64,000 nt of DNA from contig CACAUA010000002.1 in assembly GCA_902535625.1 (NCBI GenBank), positions 91,009 to 155,008 of the forward strand, written 5' to 3'. This DNA comes from an uncultured Pelagibacteraceae bacterium. Its GTDB lineage: Bacteria; Pseudomonadota; Alphaproteobacteria; Pelagibacterales; Pelagibacteraceae. A program made the translations under genes and the position numbers. Shown here in pieces: positions 20,615 to 31,605 of the stretch. The notes below the pieces were generated by a model. It was not told the DNA's origin. It worked only from the letters and a program-made list of their open reading frames with translations, and made no database searches. Positions within the stretch are counted from its first letter, which is position 1. The number at the start of each line of letters is the position of its first letter.

Positions 20615-21778
20615 AATTTTTTTTGTTTCTATTTTAATCAATTCAACAGAAGGTTGGTTAATTGGATTTACGTTTAATAAGGAGCTTAGCATTAAAGTTT
20701 CTAAAATAAAAAATGTAAATAGTTCACCTAAAGTTTCCTCGTTTTTATTAATAATTTCAAAACTTCTAAATGATAATTTTTTCTTACTAAATACATTTTG
20801 TGTAGCTTTTTTTTGAGCATACAACACTTGATTTAGGCTATTTTTTTTTAAATGTTCCAATCCATTAATTAAATATGCATTATTAAATCTAAGTCGACTT
20901 CTTTCTCTAGTGGAAAAAAAACTAAAGAAGTTATTTTTTGGACCATCTAAATAAAGTTGTAAAAGACTATGATTGTCCTTTGGCATTGTAGAAATTATAG
21001 GAAAAAATCCCTCACCCTTTTTTCCTAAACTTTCAGCAGATAATTGTTGGTACCATTTCAAAAAGTTATTTAATTTTTCATCATAATTTAAAATTACGCA
21101 ATTTTTTTTTCCTTTAATAATATTTGAGTGAATTGAAGAAACATTTTTTATTAAAAAATTAATATATGTTTTATTTTTTATTAGATAATTTAATCGTTTA
21201 AATTTTTTTTCATTTAAACCCATTAATTCTGCCGGAACCATTCCGACTTCAGATAAGACTGAATATCTTCCTCCAATATAATTTTTATGGTCTATTACAT
21301 CAGATTTCAGTTTATTCGCTATAGCTCTAAGGATATTATTTTTTTTTTCAGTTATTATTAAATTTTTATTTCTCTTCTGTTTTGTTAGAAGCAGGTTTAA
21401 ATTTGATAATGTTTCTAGGGTATTACCTGATTTTGATATAATTATATTTAAACGTTTTTTGTTTGATTTTGTAATTCTAATGTTCTGTAGGTTATTATAA
21501 AAGAAAAATTTTTTTTTAATTTTATGACTAAGAAAATCATAAATGGCTTGTGCGCCTAATATAGATCCTCCCATTCCTATTAAATTAAACTCATCGTATT
21601 TTTTGAAATTTAGTAAATTTTTTTTCTGAAATGAATAATTATAATTATTTGTTAGAGATTTTAATAAAGGATATTTTTGAAATAAAATTTTAAAATTTAG
21701 AAATTTATTGAGTTTTTTTTTATTTAATTGTTTGTTTTTATTATTGAAGCTTTTGTAAATAATATGTTTTGTCTCCAT
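20606..21778 (-). CDS. pgi: glucose-6-phosphate isomerase, short form
   Basis: SIS-fold sugar isomerase interconverting glucose-6-P and fructose-6-P. The 390 residues are far fewer than the roughly 550 of E. coli Pgi. Phosphate-binding motifs are kept: GMGGSILGAQ (68-77) and SKSGNT (115-120), and the C-terminal NQPSVE (374-379) parallels the conserved DQPGVE block. GGRYSVLSEVGMVPAEL supplies the usual GGRxSxxS element. The deficit falls in the N-terminus and linkers. The protein is very lysine rich (AT-driven). Confidence 0.9.
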   Translation of the reverse strand: METKHIIYKSFNNKNKQLNKKKLNKFLNFKILFQKYPLLKSLTNNYNYSFQKKNLLNFKKYDEFNLIGMGGSILGAQAIYDFLSHKIKKKFFFYNNLQNIRITKSNKKRLNIIISKSGNTLETLSNLNLLLTKQKRNKNLIITEKKNNILRAIANKLKSDVIDHKNYIGGRYSVLSEVGMVPAELMGLNEKKFKRLNYLIKNKTYINFLIKNVSSIHSNIIKGKKNCVILNYDEKLNNFLKWYQQLSAESLGKKGEGFFPIISTMPKDNHSLLQLYLDGPKNNFFSFFSTRERSRLRFNNAYLINGLEHLKKNSLNQVLYAQKKATQNVFSKKKLSFRSFEIINKNEETLGELFTFFILETLMLSSLLNVNPINQPSVELIKIETKKILK

Positions 21779-21781
21779 TAA

Positions 21782-22099
21782 TTACTGGATTTTCTTTTTC
21801 ATATTATTTAATAAATCTGACCCACTACTAGAATCCTCAGAATTATTATCGTCTTTTATTTTGAGTAAATCTTTTACCTCATCTTTATTTGATTGACTGC
21901 TTACTTCTAAATCATCTCCTGGCATAGGAAGTTTATTCATGTCAGGCGGCATTTGGAGAGGATTTTTTTTTTTTACAAGAAATTCGTCACTTTGTTCGGA
22001 TCTTTTTTTACCTTCTAAAGCATCTCTAACTCCACCACAAAAAGTTAATAATGGCACTAAAGCGATTAATAAGATTAAATTTAATTTAATTTTTTTCAT
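21782..22099 (-). CDS. small lipoprotein, DUF3035-like
   Basis: The start is placed at 22099, where MKKIKLNLILLIALVPLLTFCGG forms a lipoprotein signal with cysteine in the lipobox LTFC; an in-frame ATG at 22150 only adds 17 residues ahead of it. The mature part of about 85 residues is low-complexity and charged, with LQMPPDMNKLPMPGD as its one structured-looking block. That Pro/Met-rich block resembles DUF3035 lipoproteins that follow lspA in alphaproteobacteria. Function unknown. It lies directly downstream of the lipoprotein signal peptidase gene. Confidence 0.78.
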   Translation of the reverse strand: MKKIKLNLILLIALVPLLTFCGGVRDALEGKKRSEQSDEFLVKKKNPLQMPPDMNKLPMPGDDLEVSSQSNKDEVKDLLKIKDDNNSEDSSSGSDLLNNMKKKIQ

Positions 22100-22583
22100 C
22101 TTTTTTTTTATAAAATATAAATTCAGATAAAATAAGGCATATAATACCAATTGTTATAAAAATATCAGCTACATTAAAGATAAACCAATGATATCCTGAA
22201 TAATTTAAATCTATAAAGTCCGGAACAGCTCTGTAATAAACTCGGTCAAATAAGTTTCCTAAAGAACCTCCTAATATTATCATTAAAAAAAATGATTTAA
22301 TTTTTGACTCAATCAAAGCGAAATACAATATTACCAAGTTTATAATAACTATAATCGTAGTAAAGATATTATAGAAAAGTTGATCTTCGGAAGAAAATAA
22401 ACCAAATCCTATTCCTGTATTCCAAACTAAATAAATATTTAAAAATTGATTTATATATAAATCAACTTGTCCTTCATTATTTAAAATATTTAGAACATAA
22501 ATTTTTGATAGTCTATCTAGAGAAAAGCAAATAACTAGAAATATAGAACCAACAAGAAGTTTATTTATTTTTTCATTACCCAT
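22086..22583 (-). CDS. lspA: lipoprotein signal peptidase (signal peptidase II)
   Basis: Membrane aspartyl protease that removes signal peptides from lipidated prolipoproteins. The 165 residues have four helices. The catalytic aspartates are D122 (VPDFIDL) and D140 (FNVADIF), with the conserved GNLFDRV box before them. The 5' end overlaps ileS by eight bases; ileS-lspA is a widely conserved pair. The next gene encodes a probable substrate lipoprotein. Confidence 0.97.
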   Translation of the reverse strand: MGNEKINKLLVGSIFLVICFSLDRLSKIYVLNILNNEGQVDLYINQFLNIYLVWNTGIGFGLFSSEDQLFYNIFTTIIVIINLVILYFALIESKIKSFFLMIILGGSLGNLFDRVYYRAVPDFIDLNYSGYHWFIFNVADIFITIGIICLILSEFIFYKKKDEKN

Positions 22584-25326
22584 TAGTATTTAAAAGTCCA
22601 CAATTTGGTCTTTCACAACTCGTTTCAAAAATTTTCCAACAGATAGGACATTTATTTCCTTGGGCCTTTTTTGCAACTATATCAATGTTATTTTTTAAAT
22701 TTTCTTCTTTAATTACAGAAGCAGATGAAGTTATACAAATTTCAGCAAAATTTATATTTTTTGCTTTATCGTAAAATTCTTTATTTAATTTTATCTCAAT
22801 TGTTGCTTCTAAACTTGAACCAATTGACTTTTCGGCTCTCATATTCTCTATTGAAATATTTGCCTCATCTCTAATTTTTTTAACATAATCCCAATCTGAG
22901 CTAAGTTCTTCATCGTTCCAAGAATTAGGAACTAAAACGAAATTTTGTAAATGGATACTTTGGCTATCTTTTTCCTTTTTAACTAGTTGATAAATTTCTT
23001 CAGTTGTAAATGATAATATTGGTGCAAACCATTTTAGGAGACACTGCAAAATAATATTTAAAAGAGTTATACAGTTCTTTCTTTTATCGGAATTTAAAGC
23101 GTCACAATATAGAGTATCTTTCCTGATATCGAAATAAAAAGCAGAAAGCTCAACTGTGCAAAAATTTAGTAATTCTTTGTATAAATTATGGAAATTATAA
23201 ACTTTAAAATTATTTTTAAAATTCTCATTTATTGTATAAATTCTATGAAGCATAAATTTTTCAAGAGAATCAAAGTTTTCAAATTTAACTTTTTCTAGGT
23301 CAAGATTTTCGTATTGATCTTGAATATTTCCTAATAGATATCTAAATGTATTTCTAATTTTTCTATAAGACTCAGCGTGTTGATCTAAAATTGAATAATC
23401 TATTCTTAAATCTTCAGCATAATTTGAAGATGCAACCCAAATTCTTAATATATCAGCTCCATATTTTTTTAATATATCTTGTGGAGCAATAACGTTACCT
23501 GTTGACTTTGACATTTTTAGACCTTTTCCATCTACAACAAAACCATGAGAAAGAATGCTTTCAAATGGAGCGACTCCTCTTGTTCCACATGATTCAAGTA
23601 ATGAGGAGTGAAACCATCCTCTATGTTGATCTGACCCCTCTAAATACATAGATGCTGGCCATTTGAGGTCGTCTCTTTTCTCTAAAACAAAAGAGTGAGT
23701 GGATCCACTGTCAAACCAAACTTCAACTATGTCTGATAATTTTTCATAATCTTCTGCTTTATACTTGTCTCCAAGAAAGATCTGATAATCATCATTAAAC
23801 CAACAATCAGAACCTTCTTTTTCATAAATTTTTGCAATATTTTCAAATACTTCATCATCAACTAAAACATCACCAGTTTTTTTTGAAATAAAAATTGGTA
23901 GTGGCACACCCCAAACTCTTTGTCTTGATACACACCAGTCTGGTCTAGTTTCAATCATTGATTTTATTCTTTCTTTTCCTTTGGAAGGATAAAAATCTGT
24001 ATTATCGATAGCTTTTAATGCTTTATCTCTTAACCCGTGACTTTCCATTGATATAAACCATTGTGGAGTTGCCCTATGAACTAGTGGAGCTTTTGATCTC
24101 CAAGAATGAGGATAAGAGTGAGTTAGTTTTCCATTTGTTACTAAATTTTTTTGTTCATCTAATTTTTCTATAATTAAGTTATTAGCCTTAAAAATATGTA
24201 AACCTTCAAAAAGTTTAATTTCACTTGTATATTTTCCATCACCATCAACTGTTTCAATTGCTTTGATATTATTATTTAAACAAAGATTGAAGTCATCTGG
24301 TCCATGGCTCGGAGCACAATGAACAATGCCTGTTCCTTGTTCAGTAGTGACAAAATTAGCCTCAAGCATAGGAATATCATAATTATATTCCATTTTAGAA
24401 AATGGATGACTGCAAATAGTTCCATTTAAATCTTTTCCTAAAAATTCGTTTAAAACTTTAATATTTTCTATAGAGGTATCTTTTTTAAAAGATTCTAATA
24501 AATCTTTTGCAATTACAATTTTTCTGTTAACAAAATTTTTGTTATCATTAATTTCAAGCAATACATATTTAAGGCTAGCATTGTAAGCTAATGCTTTATT
24601 TGCAGGAATAGTCCAGGGAGTTGTAGTCCAAATTATTACGTCAGCACCTTTAATTATATCTAAATTTGAAAATTTCACTTTAAATGCAGCATAAATAGTA
24701 TCTGAAACATGATCCATGTATTCAACTTCAGCATCAGCTAAAGCTGTTTTTTCAACAGTAGACCAAAGAACTGGCTTGTAACCTCTATAAAGGCTTCCTT
24801 CTTTAAGAAATTTTCCAAGTTCTCTGACTATTTGAGCTTCAGCATCAAATGACATTGTTGAATAGTAGTTTTCCCAATCACCAATTACCCCAAGTCTTGT
24901 AAATTCTCCTTTATGAACATCTATCCATTTGTTTGCAAACTCCCTACATTCTTTTCTGAATTCAATTATTGGAACATCATTTTTATTTTTTTTATTCTTT
25001 TTATATTGTTCTTCAATTTTCCACTCGATAGGCAACCCATGGCAATCCCATCCAGGAACATAAACTGAGTCCTTTCCATCCATTTGATGAAATTTTGTAA
25101 TTATGTCTTTTAAAATTTTATTCAAAGCGGTACCCATATGAATATTTCCATTTGCATATGGAGGCCCATCATGGAGCACAAATTTTTCTTGCCCTTTACT
25201 TTTTTTTCTTAACAAATTGTACAGGTCAATTTTCTTCCAAAATTCAATGTAATTTGGCTCCTTGTTTGGCAAATTTGCCTTCATTGAGAATTTTGTTTTA
25301 GGTAGATTTATATGTTCCTTGCTCAT
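22576..25326 (-). CDS. ileS: isoleucine--tRNA ligase
   Basis: Class I aminoacyl-tRNA synthetase of 916 residues. HGPPYANG leads to the signature H-M-G-T at about 63-66, where the canonical HIGH ends in His but here ends in Thr. The editing domain holds TTTPWTIPANKALAYN and GTGIVHCAPSHGPDDF. WFDSGSTHSFVL, SDQHRGWFHSSL and KMSKSTGNV (the KMSKS loop) are intact. The C-terminal zinc knuckle is CPICW plus CERPNCG. This is the bacterial-type, zinc-containing form. Confidence 0.98.
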   Translation of the reverse strand: MSKEHINLPKTKFSMKANLPNKEPNYIEFWKKIDLYNLLRKKSKGQEKFVLHDGPPYANGNIHMGTALNKILKDIITKFHQMDGKDSVYVPGWDCHGLPIEWKIEEQYKKNKKNKNDVPIIEFRKECREFANKWIDVHKGEFTRLGVIGDWENYYSTMSFDAEAQIVRELGKFLKEGSLYRGYKPVLWSTVEKTALADAEVEYMDHVSDTIYAAFKVKFSNLDIIKGADVIIWTTTPWTIPANKALAYNASLKYVLLEINDNKNFVNRKIVIAKDLLESFKKDTSIENIKVLNEFLGKDLNGTICSHPFSKMEYNYDIPMLEANFVTTEQGTGIVHCAPSHGPDDFNLCLNNNIKAIETVDGDGKYTSEIKLFEGLHIFKANNLIIEKLDEQKNLVTNGKLTHSYPHSWRSKAPLVHRATPQWFISMESHGLRDKALKAIDNTDFYPSKGKERIKSMIETRPDWCVSRQRVWGVPLPIFISKKTGDVLVDDEVFENIAKIYEKEGSDCWFNDDYQIFLGDKYKAEDYEKLSDIVEVWFDSGSTHSFVLEKRDDLKWPASMYLEGSDQHRGWFHSSLLESCGTRGVAPFESILSHGFVVDGKGLKMSKSTGNVIAPQDILKKYGADILRIWVASSNYAEDLRIDYSILDQHAESYRKIRNTFRYLLGNIQDQYENLDLEKVKFENFDSLEKFMLHRIYTINENFKNNFKVYNFHNLYKELLNFCTVELSAFYFDIRKDTLYCDALNSDKRKNCITLLNIILQCLLKWFAPILSFTTEEIYQLVKKEKDSQSIHLQNFVLVPNSWNDEELSSDWDYVKKIRDEANISIENMRAEKSIGSSLEATIEIKLNKEFYDKAKNINFAEICITSSASVIKEENLKNNIDIVAKKAQGNKCPICWKIFETSCERPNCGLLNTNG

Positions 25327-25332
25327 GATATT

Positions 25333-26259
25333 TTATCTTTTGGCAATTTTAATATCTTTCTTTATCTGTTTTTTTAAAGCATCAATATTTTTAAATTTGG
25401 TTTCTCCTCTAATAAATTTTGTAAAATTAATAGTTAGATTTTTATTATAAAGATTTCCAGAAAATTTAAATAAATTTACCTCTAATAATAATTTTTTTTG
25501 ATTAAAAGTAGGCCTATAACCAATATTTGCTATTCCTTTGATCTTTTTTCTGTTTTTTTCGATATAAACATCAACTGCATAAACTCCTACTTTTGGTATT
25601 ACATAGTTTTTTATATTTATGTTACAGGTCGGAAAACCAATTTTTCTTCCCATCATTCTACCCTTTTCAACGACACCTTCTATTGACCAATTTCTAGATA
25701 AAAGTTGATTTGCAATTTTTAAATTACCATTTTCGATTAATTTTCTTATTAATGTTGAAGAAATAATTTTATTTTTTTTATATAATGGTTTTGGGTTAAT
25801 TAATTTATAATCATATTTCTTTTGAAGTTTTTTTAATAGATTTACGTCCCCTTCTCTCTTATTTCCAAATCTAAAATTATTACTAACAAAAATATAATCT
25901 GCACTTAACTTTTTGCATAAAATATTTTTAATAAAATTATGACAAGATATTTTAGAGAATTTTTTATCAAATTTTTTATTTATTAAAAAATCAACGTTAT
26001 AATCACTAAAATATCTGCTTTTTTGATTAAGATTTGAAAGTCGATAATTCGTAATACTTTTATTAAAGTACATTTTTGGTATTGGATCAAATGTCACCAC
26101 TCCAATTTTAGAATTATATTTTTTTTTATATTTTTTTGCTTCTTTGAATAATTTTTGATGGCCTAAGTGTAATCCATCGAAATTACCGATTAGTATCATG
26201 GCATTTTGATGTTTTTTTAAAATCTCAAAATTTTTATAAATTTTAATTTTGTTCACCAT
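25333..26259 (-). CDS. ribF: bifunctional riboflavin kinase/FAD synthetase
   Basis: It makes FMN from riboflavin and then FAD. The 308 residues have the nucleotidyltransferase motif GNFDGLHLGH (25-34) and ISSTLIRKLIENG in the N-terminal half. The C-terminal riboflavin kinase domain has GRMMGRKIGFPTCNI followed by PKVGVYAV and NIGYRPTF. It lies six bases before ileS and overlaps the HAD gene by seven bases; ribF-ileS-lspA is a common bacterial order. Confidence 0.95.
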   Translation of the reverse strand: MVNKIKIYKNFEILKKHQNAMILIGNFDGLHLGHQKLFKEAKKYKKKYNSKIGVVTFDPIPKMYFNKSITNYRLSNLNQKSRYFSDYNVDFLINKKFDKKFSKISCHNFIKNILCKKLSADYIFVSNNFRFGNKREGDVNLLKKLQKKYDYKLINPKPLYKKNKIISSTLIRKLIENGNLKIANQLLSRNWSIEGVVEKGRMMGRKIGFPTCNINIKNYVIPKVGVYAVDVYIEKNRKKIKGIANIGYRPTFNQKKLLLEVNLFKFSGNLYNKNLTINFTKFIRGETKFKNIDALKKQIKKDIKIAKR

Positions 26260-27068
26260 TTTAATTTTGTTTGAGTGTAATTCACACTCACTCCATATTT
26301 TTTTTCTAATTTATCAATATTTAAACTACTTAATTCTTTTTTATGTATACCACTCGTTATTAACAAATTGTCAAAATTTTGAATATTAGCTCCTTTTATA
26401 TCTGTATTCATATTATCTCCGATACATAAAACATTTTTACTATTTATGTTAGCAGATAAATTATAAACTGGAGGATAAGGTTTTCCAAAATAAATTACTT
26501 TCCCACCAATTTCCTCAAATATTTTTGCAACTGATCCAGCACAAAACTCTCTAACATCTCCTCTATCAACAATTAGGTCTGGATTAGTACACACAAATTT
26601 TTTATTTGAAAATTTCTCAAGTAAATCTTTATAATATTCAAGTTTTGTCTCATGATCTTCAAATAACCCTGTGCAAATAAAATAATCAGCTTGACTAATA
26701 TTACTAACTTTATTTTGTTCAAATCTTTTAAATAAGTCAAAATCTCTTGGTGGTCCAATATGATAAAATTTTGCATTTAGAAAATTTTCCATTAAATATT
26801 TTAATGAAGCTTCTCCTGAGGTGTATACATCTTCATAATATTTTTTGAGTCCTATTTTTTTTAAAAAATCAATAACTGTAGAATTTGGTCTTGGAGCATT
26901 GGTAAGTAATACAAACTCTTTATTATTTTTTTTTAAATTTTCTAATACTTCAATAGAATCTTCAAAAATTTGTAATCCGTTATGGATCACTCCCCATATG
27001 TCGATAAAAAATAATTCGTAACTACTTATTTTAGATCTTAATCCATCTTTGTCTAAGTTTTGGGGCAT
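26253..27068 (-). CDS. HAD-type hydrolase, class IIA (TIGR01459-like)
   Basis: A 271-residue HAD phosphatase-like protein. Motif I is FIDIWGVIHNG with D23; the +2 Asp of common HADs is Trp, the pattern of this subfamily. Motif II is LLTNAPRP. Further motifs are FGKPYPPVY (lysine) and CIGDNMNTDIKGA (motif IV). A cap of class IIA lies between. Relatives include NagD and phosphoglycolate phosphatases; the substrate here is unknown. First gene of the ribF-ileS-lspA transcript. Confidence 0.87.
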   Translation of the reverse strand: MPQNLDKDGLRSKISSYELFFIDIWGVIHNGLQIFEDSIEVLENLKKNNKEFVLLTNAPRPNSTVIDFLKKIGLKKYYEDVYTSGEASLKYLMENFLNAKFYHIGPPRDFDLFKRFEQNKVSNISQADYFICTGLFEDHETKLEYYKDLLEKFSNKKFVCTNPDLIVDRGDVREFCAGSVAKIFEEIGGKVIYFGKPYPPVYNLSANINSKNVLCIGDNMNTDIKGANIQNFDNLLITSGIHKKELSSLNIDKLEKKYGVSVNYTQTKLKW

Positions 27069-27135
27069 ACTTGAGGTATAGCTTAAAAATATGCATTATT
27101 CTTGGGTTTTTTAGACCATAATTTTTATTCAAGAT

Positions 27136-27164
27136 CTTGAAAATTATTAAATATATCTCTATAT
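27136..27164 (+). promoter_or_regulatory. sigma32 (RpoH)-like promoter for groESL
   Basis: In the 122-base gap before groES, CTTGAAA (27136-27142) is followed after 16 bases by CTATAT (27159-27164). This resembles the alphaproteobacterial RpoH pattern CTTG-N17/18-CYTATNT, with a slightly long spacer. The same CTTGAAA box lies upstream of the hsp20 gene at 47632. No CIRCE inverted repeat (the HrcA operator) is visible in the gap. Confidence 0.55.
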
Positions 27165-27190
27165 GACTGCTAATTTAAAGGAGAATTCGT

Positions 27191-27484
27191 ATGAAGTTTA
27201 AACCGTTACATGACCGTGTTTTAATAGAAGTTTTAGATAGCAGCGAAAAAACTGCTGGTGGCATAATTATTCCAGATACAGCTCAAGAAAAACCTCAAGA
27301 AGGTAAAGTTGTTGCTGTCGGCGGAGGTGCAAAAACTGAAGATGGAAAACTAATACCTATGGACGTTAAAGTAGGAGATAAAGTTTTATTCGGTAAGTGG
27401 TCAGGAACAGAAGTTAAAATTGATGGTAAAGAGTACAGCATAATGAAAGAATCTGATATTATGGGTATTGCAACAGGTAAATAA
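27191..27484 (+). CDS. groS: co-chaperonin GroES
   Basis: Forms the heptameric lid for GroEL. The 97 residues open with [16 protein letters not shown]. The mobile loop is [19 protein letters not shown], and [21 protein letters not shown] follows. A strong Shine-Dalgarno AAAGGAG precedes the ATG, unusual in this window. Nineteen bases separate it from groEL. Confidence 0.99.
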   Translation: MKFKPLHDRVLIEVLDSSEKTAGGIIIPDTAQEKPQEGKVVAVGGGAKTEDGKLIPMDVKVGDKVLFGKWSGTEVKIDGKEYSIMKESDIMGIATGK

Positions 27485-27491
27485 TTAATAA

Positions 27492-29159
<1,668 letters not shown>

Positions 29160-29185
29160 TCCCAATTTTACTCAAAAAAAAATTG

Positions 29186-29217
29186 AAAAAGGGCAGTTTT
29201 TACTGTCCTTTTTTTTT
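29186..29217 (+). terminator. rho-independent terminator after groEL
   Basis: AAAAA-GGGCAGT, a four-base T loop, then ACTGTCC and nine T residues. The seven-base stem contains one G-U pair in the RNA and is extended by A-T pairs. It lies 27 bases after the groEL stop and ahead of typA, which must have its own promoter. Confidence 0.85.
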
Positions 29218-29257
29218 GAATTGAAAAAAAATATTTTGAATATATAAGAACGCGCAA

Positions 29258-31084
29258 ATGACAACATCAATACGTAACATCACCATAATTGCTCATGTTG
29301 ACCATGGCAAGACTACTTTGATTGATAACTTAATGAAACAGAGTGGTTCTTTTAGAGAAAATGAAGTTGTTGATGAAAGACTGATGGACTCCGGCGAACT
29401 TGAAAAGGAAAGAGGTATTACAATTCTTGCCAAACCAGCTTCAATAAATTGGAAAGATTCTAGAATTAATATTATTGATACACCTGGACACAGAGATTTT
29501 GCTGCAGAAGTTGAAAGAGTTCTAAGTATGGCTGATGGTGCATTATTATTAATAGATTCAGCCGAAGGGGTAATGCCTCAAACTAAATTTGTATTAGCTA
29601 AAGCACTTAAACAAGGCCTTAAACCAATCGTAGTTATTAATAAATTAGACAAAGCTGACCAAAGAGCCGATGAAGTTTTAAATGAGACTTTTGACTTATT
29701 TGTAAGCTTAGATGCCAACGAAGAGCAATTAGACTTTCCAGTTATTTACGCAAGTGGAAGATCTGGCTGGGCATCTAACGAAATAGATGGCCCAAGAGAG
29801 AACTTAAATCCATTATTAGATTTAGTAATAGATCATGTAAAGCCAGCAGAATTTGACAAGTCCAAGCCTTTTGCAATGCTTTCGACTCTTTTATATGCAG
29901 ATAGTTTTCTAGGTAGAAGTTTAGTTGGTAGAATTTCACAAGGTACTGCAAAAGCAAATCAACAAATCAAGGCAATTAATCTTGATGGAGAAAAAGTTGA
30001 TGAGGGAAGGTTGACTAAAATATTTAGATATGAGGGGACAAAAAAAGTACCAATAGAAGTTGGCGAAGCTGGAGATATTGTAGTTATCGCTGGATTAGAA
30101 AAAGCAAATGTTGCTGATACAATATGTGATACTGAGGTAGATATACCAATTCAAGCAACCCCGATTGATCCTCCAACAATGTCTATTAAGATTACAGTAA
30201 ATAGTTCTCCATTAGCTGGAACTGAGGGTAAAAAACTTACAAGTACTCAAATTAGAGAGAGATTAGTTCAAGAAGCTCAAAATAATGTCGGGATTTCATT
30301 TTCAGAAAATGAAAACAAAGATTCATTTGAAATAAGCGGAAGAGGTGAATTGATGTTGGAAATATTATTGACACAAATGAGACGTGAAGGGTTTGAAATG
30401 ACAGTAAGCCCTCCTAGAGTTTTATTTCAAAAAAATGAAAATGGTGAAAAATTAGAACCCATTGAAGAAATTACTATGGACCTTGATGAAGAGTTTTCTT
30501 CAAAAGTTATAGACTCCATGAATAAAAGAAAAGGAAAGTTAATAGATCTTAAAGATACTGGAAAAAATAAAAAACGATTAATCTTTCATGCACCAACTAG
30601 AGGTTTAATGGGATACACTAGTAGATTTCTTACTCTAACTAAAGGAACAGGAGTAATAAACAGAATATTCCATTCCTATGGAAAATTTGAGGGAGATATG
30701 GAAGGCAGAAGAAATGGTGCATTAATTTCTATGGAGCAAGGAAAAGCAGTAGCATTTGCAATTTATAATCTACAGGCAAGAGGAGAAATGTTTGTTACTC
30801 ATAACGATCCAGTTTATTCAGGTATGATTGTGGGATTGTCACCTAAACCTGGTGATATGATTATAAATGTCATGAAAGGTAAAAAACTTACAAATATGAG
30901 GACACAAGGAACAGATGAAAATGTTGTTTTAACTCCCGTAAGAAAGATGTCTATTGCTGAACAATTGAGTATGTTAAATTCTGATGAAGCACTAGAAATT
31001 ACACCAAATTCATGCAGATTAAGGAAAGCTGTGCTTGATCCTCACGAGAGAAAAAAGCTCTCTAAATTATCTGAAGCTTCTTAA
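29258..31084 (+). CDS. typA: ribosome-associated GTPase TypA/BipA
   Basis: Translational GTPase of the EF-G/LepA group that acts in stress growth and 50S assembly. The 608 residues begin with the G-domain: P-loop AHVDHGKTTL, switch RGITILAKPAS, DTPGH, and NKLD for guanine specificity. EF-G-like domains follow, and the TypA-specific C-terminus has FHAPTRGLMGYTSRFLT and KKLTNMRTQGTDE. No strong ribosome site. It ends five bases before a convergent gene. Confidence 0.97.
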   Translation: MTTSIRNITIIAHVDHGKTTLIDNLMKQSGSFRENEVVDERLMDSGELEKERGITILAKPASINWKDSRINIIDTPGHRDFAAEVERVLSMADGALLLIDSAEGVMPQTKFVLAKALKQGLKPIVVINKLDKADQRADEVLNETFDLFVSLDANEEQLDFPVIYASGRSGWASNEIDGPRENLNPLLDLVIDHVKPAEFDKSKPFAMLSTLLYADSFLGRSLVGRISQGTAKANQQIKAINLDGEKVDEGRLTKIFRYEGTKKVPIEVGEAGDIVVIAGLEKANVADTICDTEVDIPIQATPIDPPTMSIKITVNSSPLAGTEGKKLTSTQIRERLVQEAQNNVGISFSENENKDSFEISGRGELMLEILLTQMRREGFEMTVSPPRVLFQKNENGEKLEPIEEITMDLDEEFSSKVIDSMNKRKGKLIDLKDTGKNKKRLIFHAPTRGLMGYTSRFLTLTKGTGVINRIFHSYGKFEGDMEGRRNGALISMEQGKAVAFAIYNLQARGEMFVTHNDPVYSGMIVGLSPKPGDMIINVMKGKKLTNMRTQGTDENVVLTPVRKMSIAEQLSMLNSDEALEITPNSCRLRKAVLDPHERKKLSKLSEAS

Positions 31085-31089
31085 AATTA

Positions 31090-31545
31090 TTATTCAGATT
31101 TATTTTTGGTAAAAGGCAGCCACTTTTCAAACGCTGATTTACTAGGTCCGTCATATGGAATTGAGTAAGAGTTTGTTCTTGTCAATACTTCAATTCCTTT
31201 TGAGAAAACAAAAATAAAAACTATGACAAAAACAATTGTCATTATTTTAAATGGATCAAAATTTTTTGTCTTAAAAACACTAACAGCTTTTGCTTCAGCT
31301 CTATGAAATTGTTTAAACGTATAATAAACAGCAAATATTAAACCTATATGAGCAACATATGTCCCTGCCCAACCAAATGCAAAAGTGGCATAAGAAAATA
31401 CGTATAAACTAAATACTGTTGTCCATATAAAACTCAAAACTAATAATATTTGTAGTCTCACAGTTTTGGGAAGAGCTCTTAAATCATTTTTACTATCGTC
31501 AAATAGTATATTCGCTGATTCTTTCATCCAATTTTTTATAGACAT
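31090..31545 (-). CDS. hypothetical membrane protein, 151 aa
   Basis: I do not recognise this family. It has a charged N-terminus with KNWMKESANILFDDSKNDL, two closely spaced hydrophobic segments (about 30-52 and 58-76), a basic loop FKQFHRAEAKAVSVF, a third helix (about 99-118), and a soluble tail rich in Ser/Pro/Lys. The gene stands alone, convergent with typA, and is followed at its 5' side by a 60-base gap. Confidence 0.7.
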   Translation of the reverse strand: MSIKNWMKESANILFDDSKNDLRALPKTVRLQILLVLSFIWTTVFSLYVFSYATFAFGWAGTYVAHIGLIFAVYYTFKQFHRAEAKAVSVFKTKNFDPFKIMTIVFVIVFIFVFSKGIEVLTRTNSYSIPYDGPSKSAFEKWLPFTKNKSE

Positions 31546-31605
31546 AATTTATATTTACAATTTTTATTCAATATTAACAATCGACTAATTGTCCAATAAA
31601 AACAT

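Noticed and set aside
22100..22150. Longer start for the lspA-linked lipoprotein
   Set aside because: The 17 extra residues precede a complete lipoprotein signal and lie deep in lspA.
27069..27190. CIRCE (HrcA) element before groES
   Set aside because: The TTAGCACTC-N9-GAGTGCTAA pattern is not found; a sigma32-like box is present instead.
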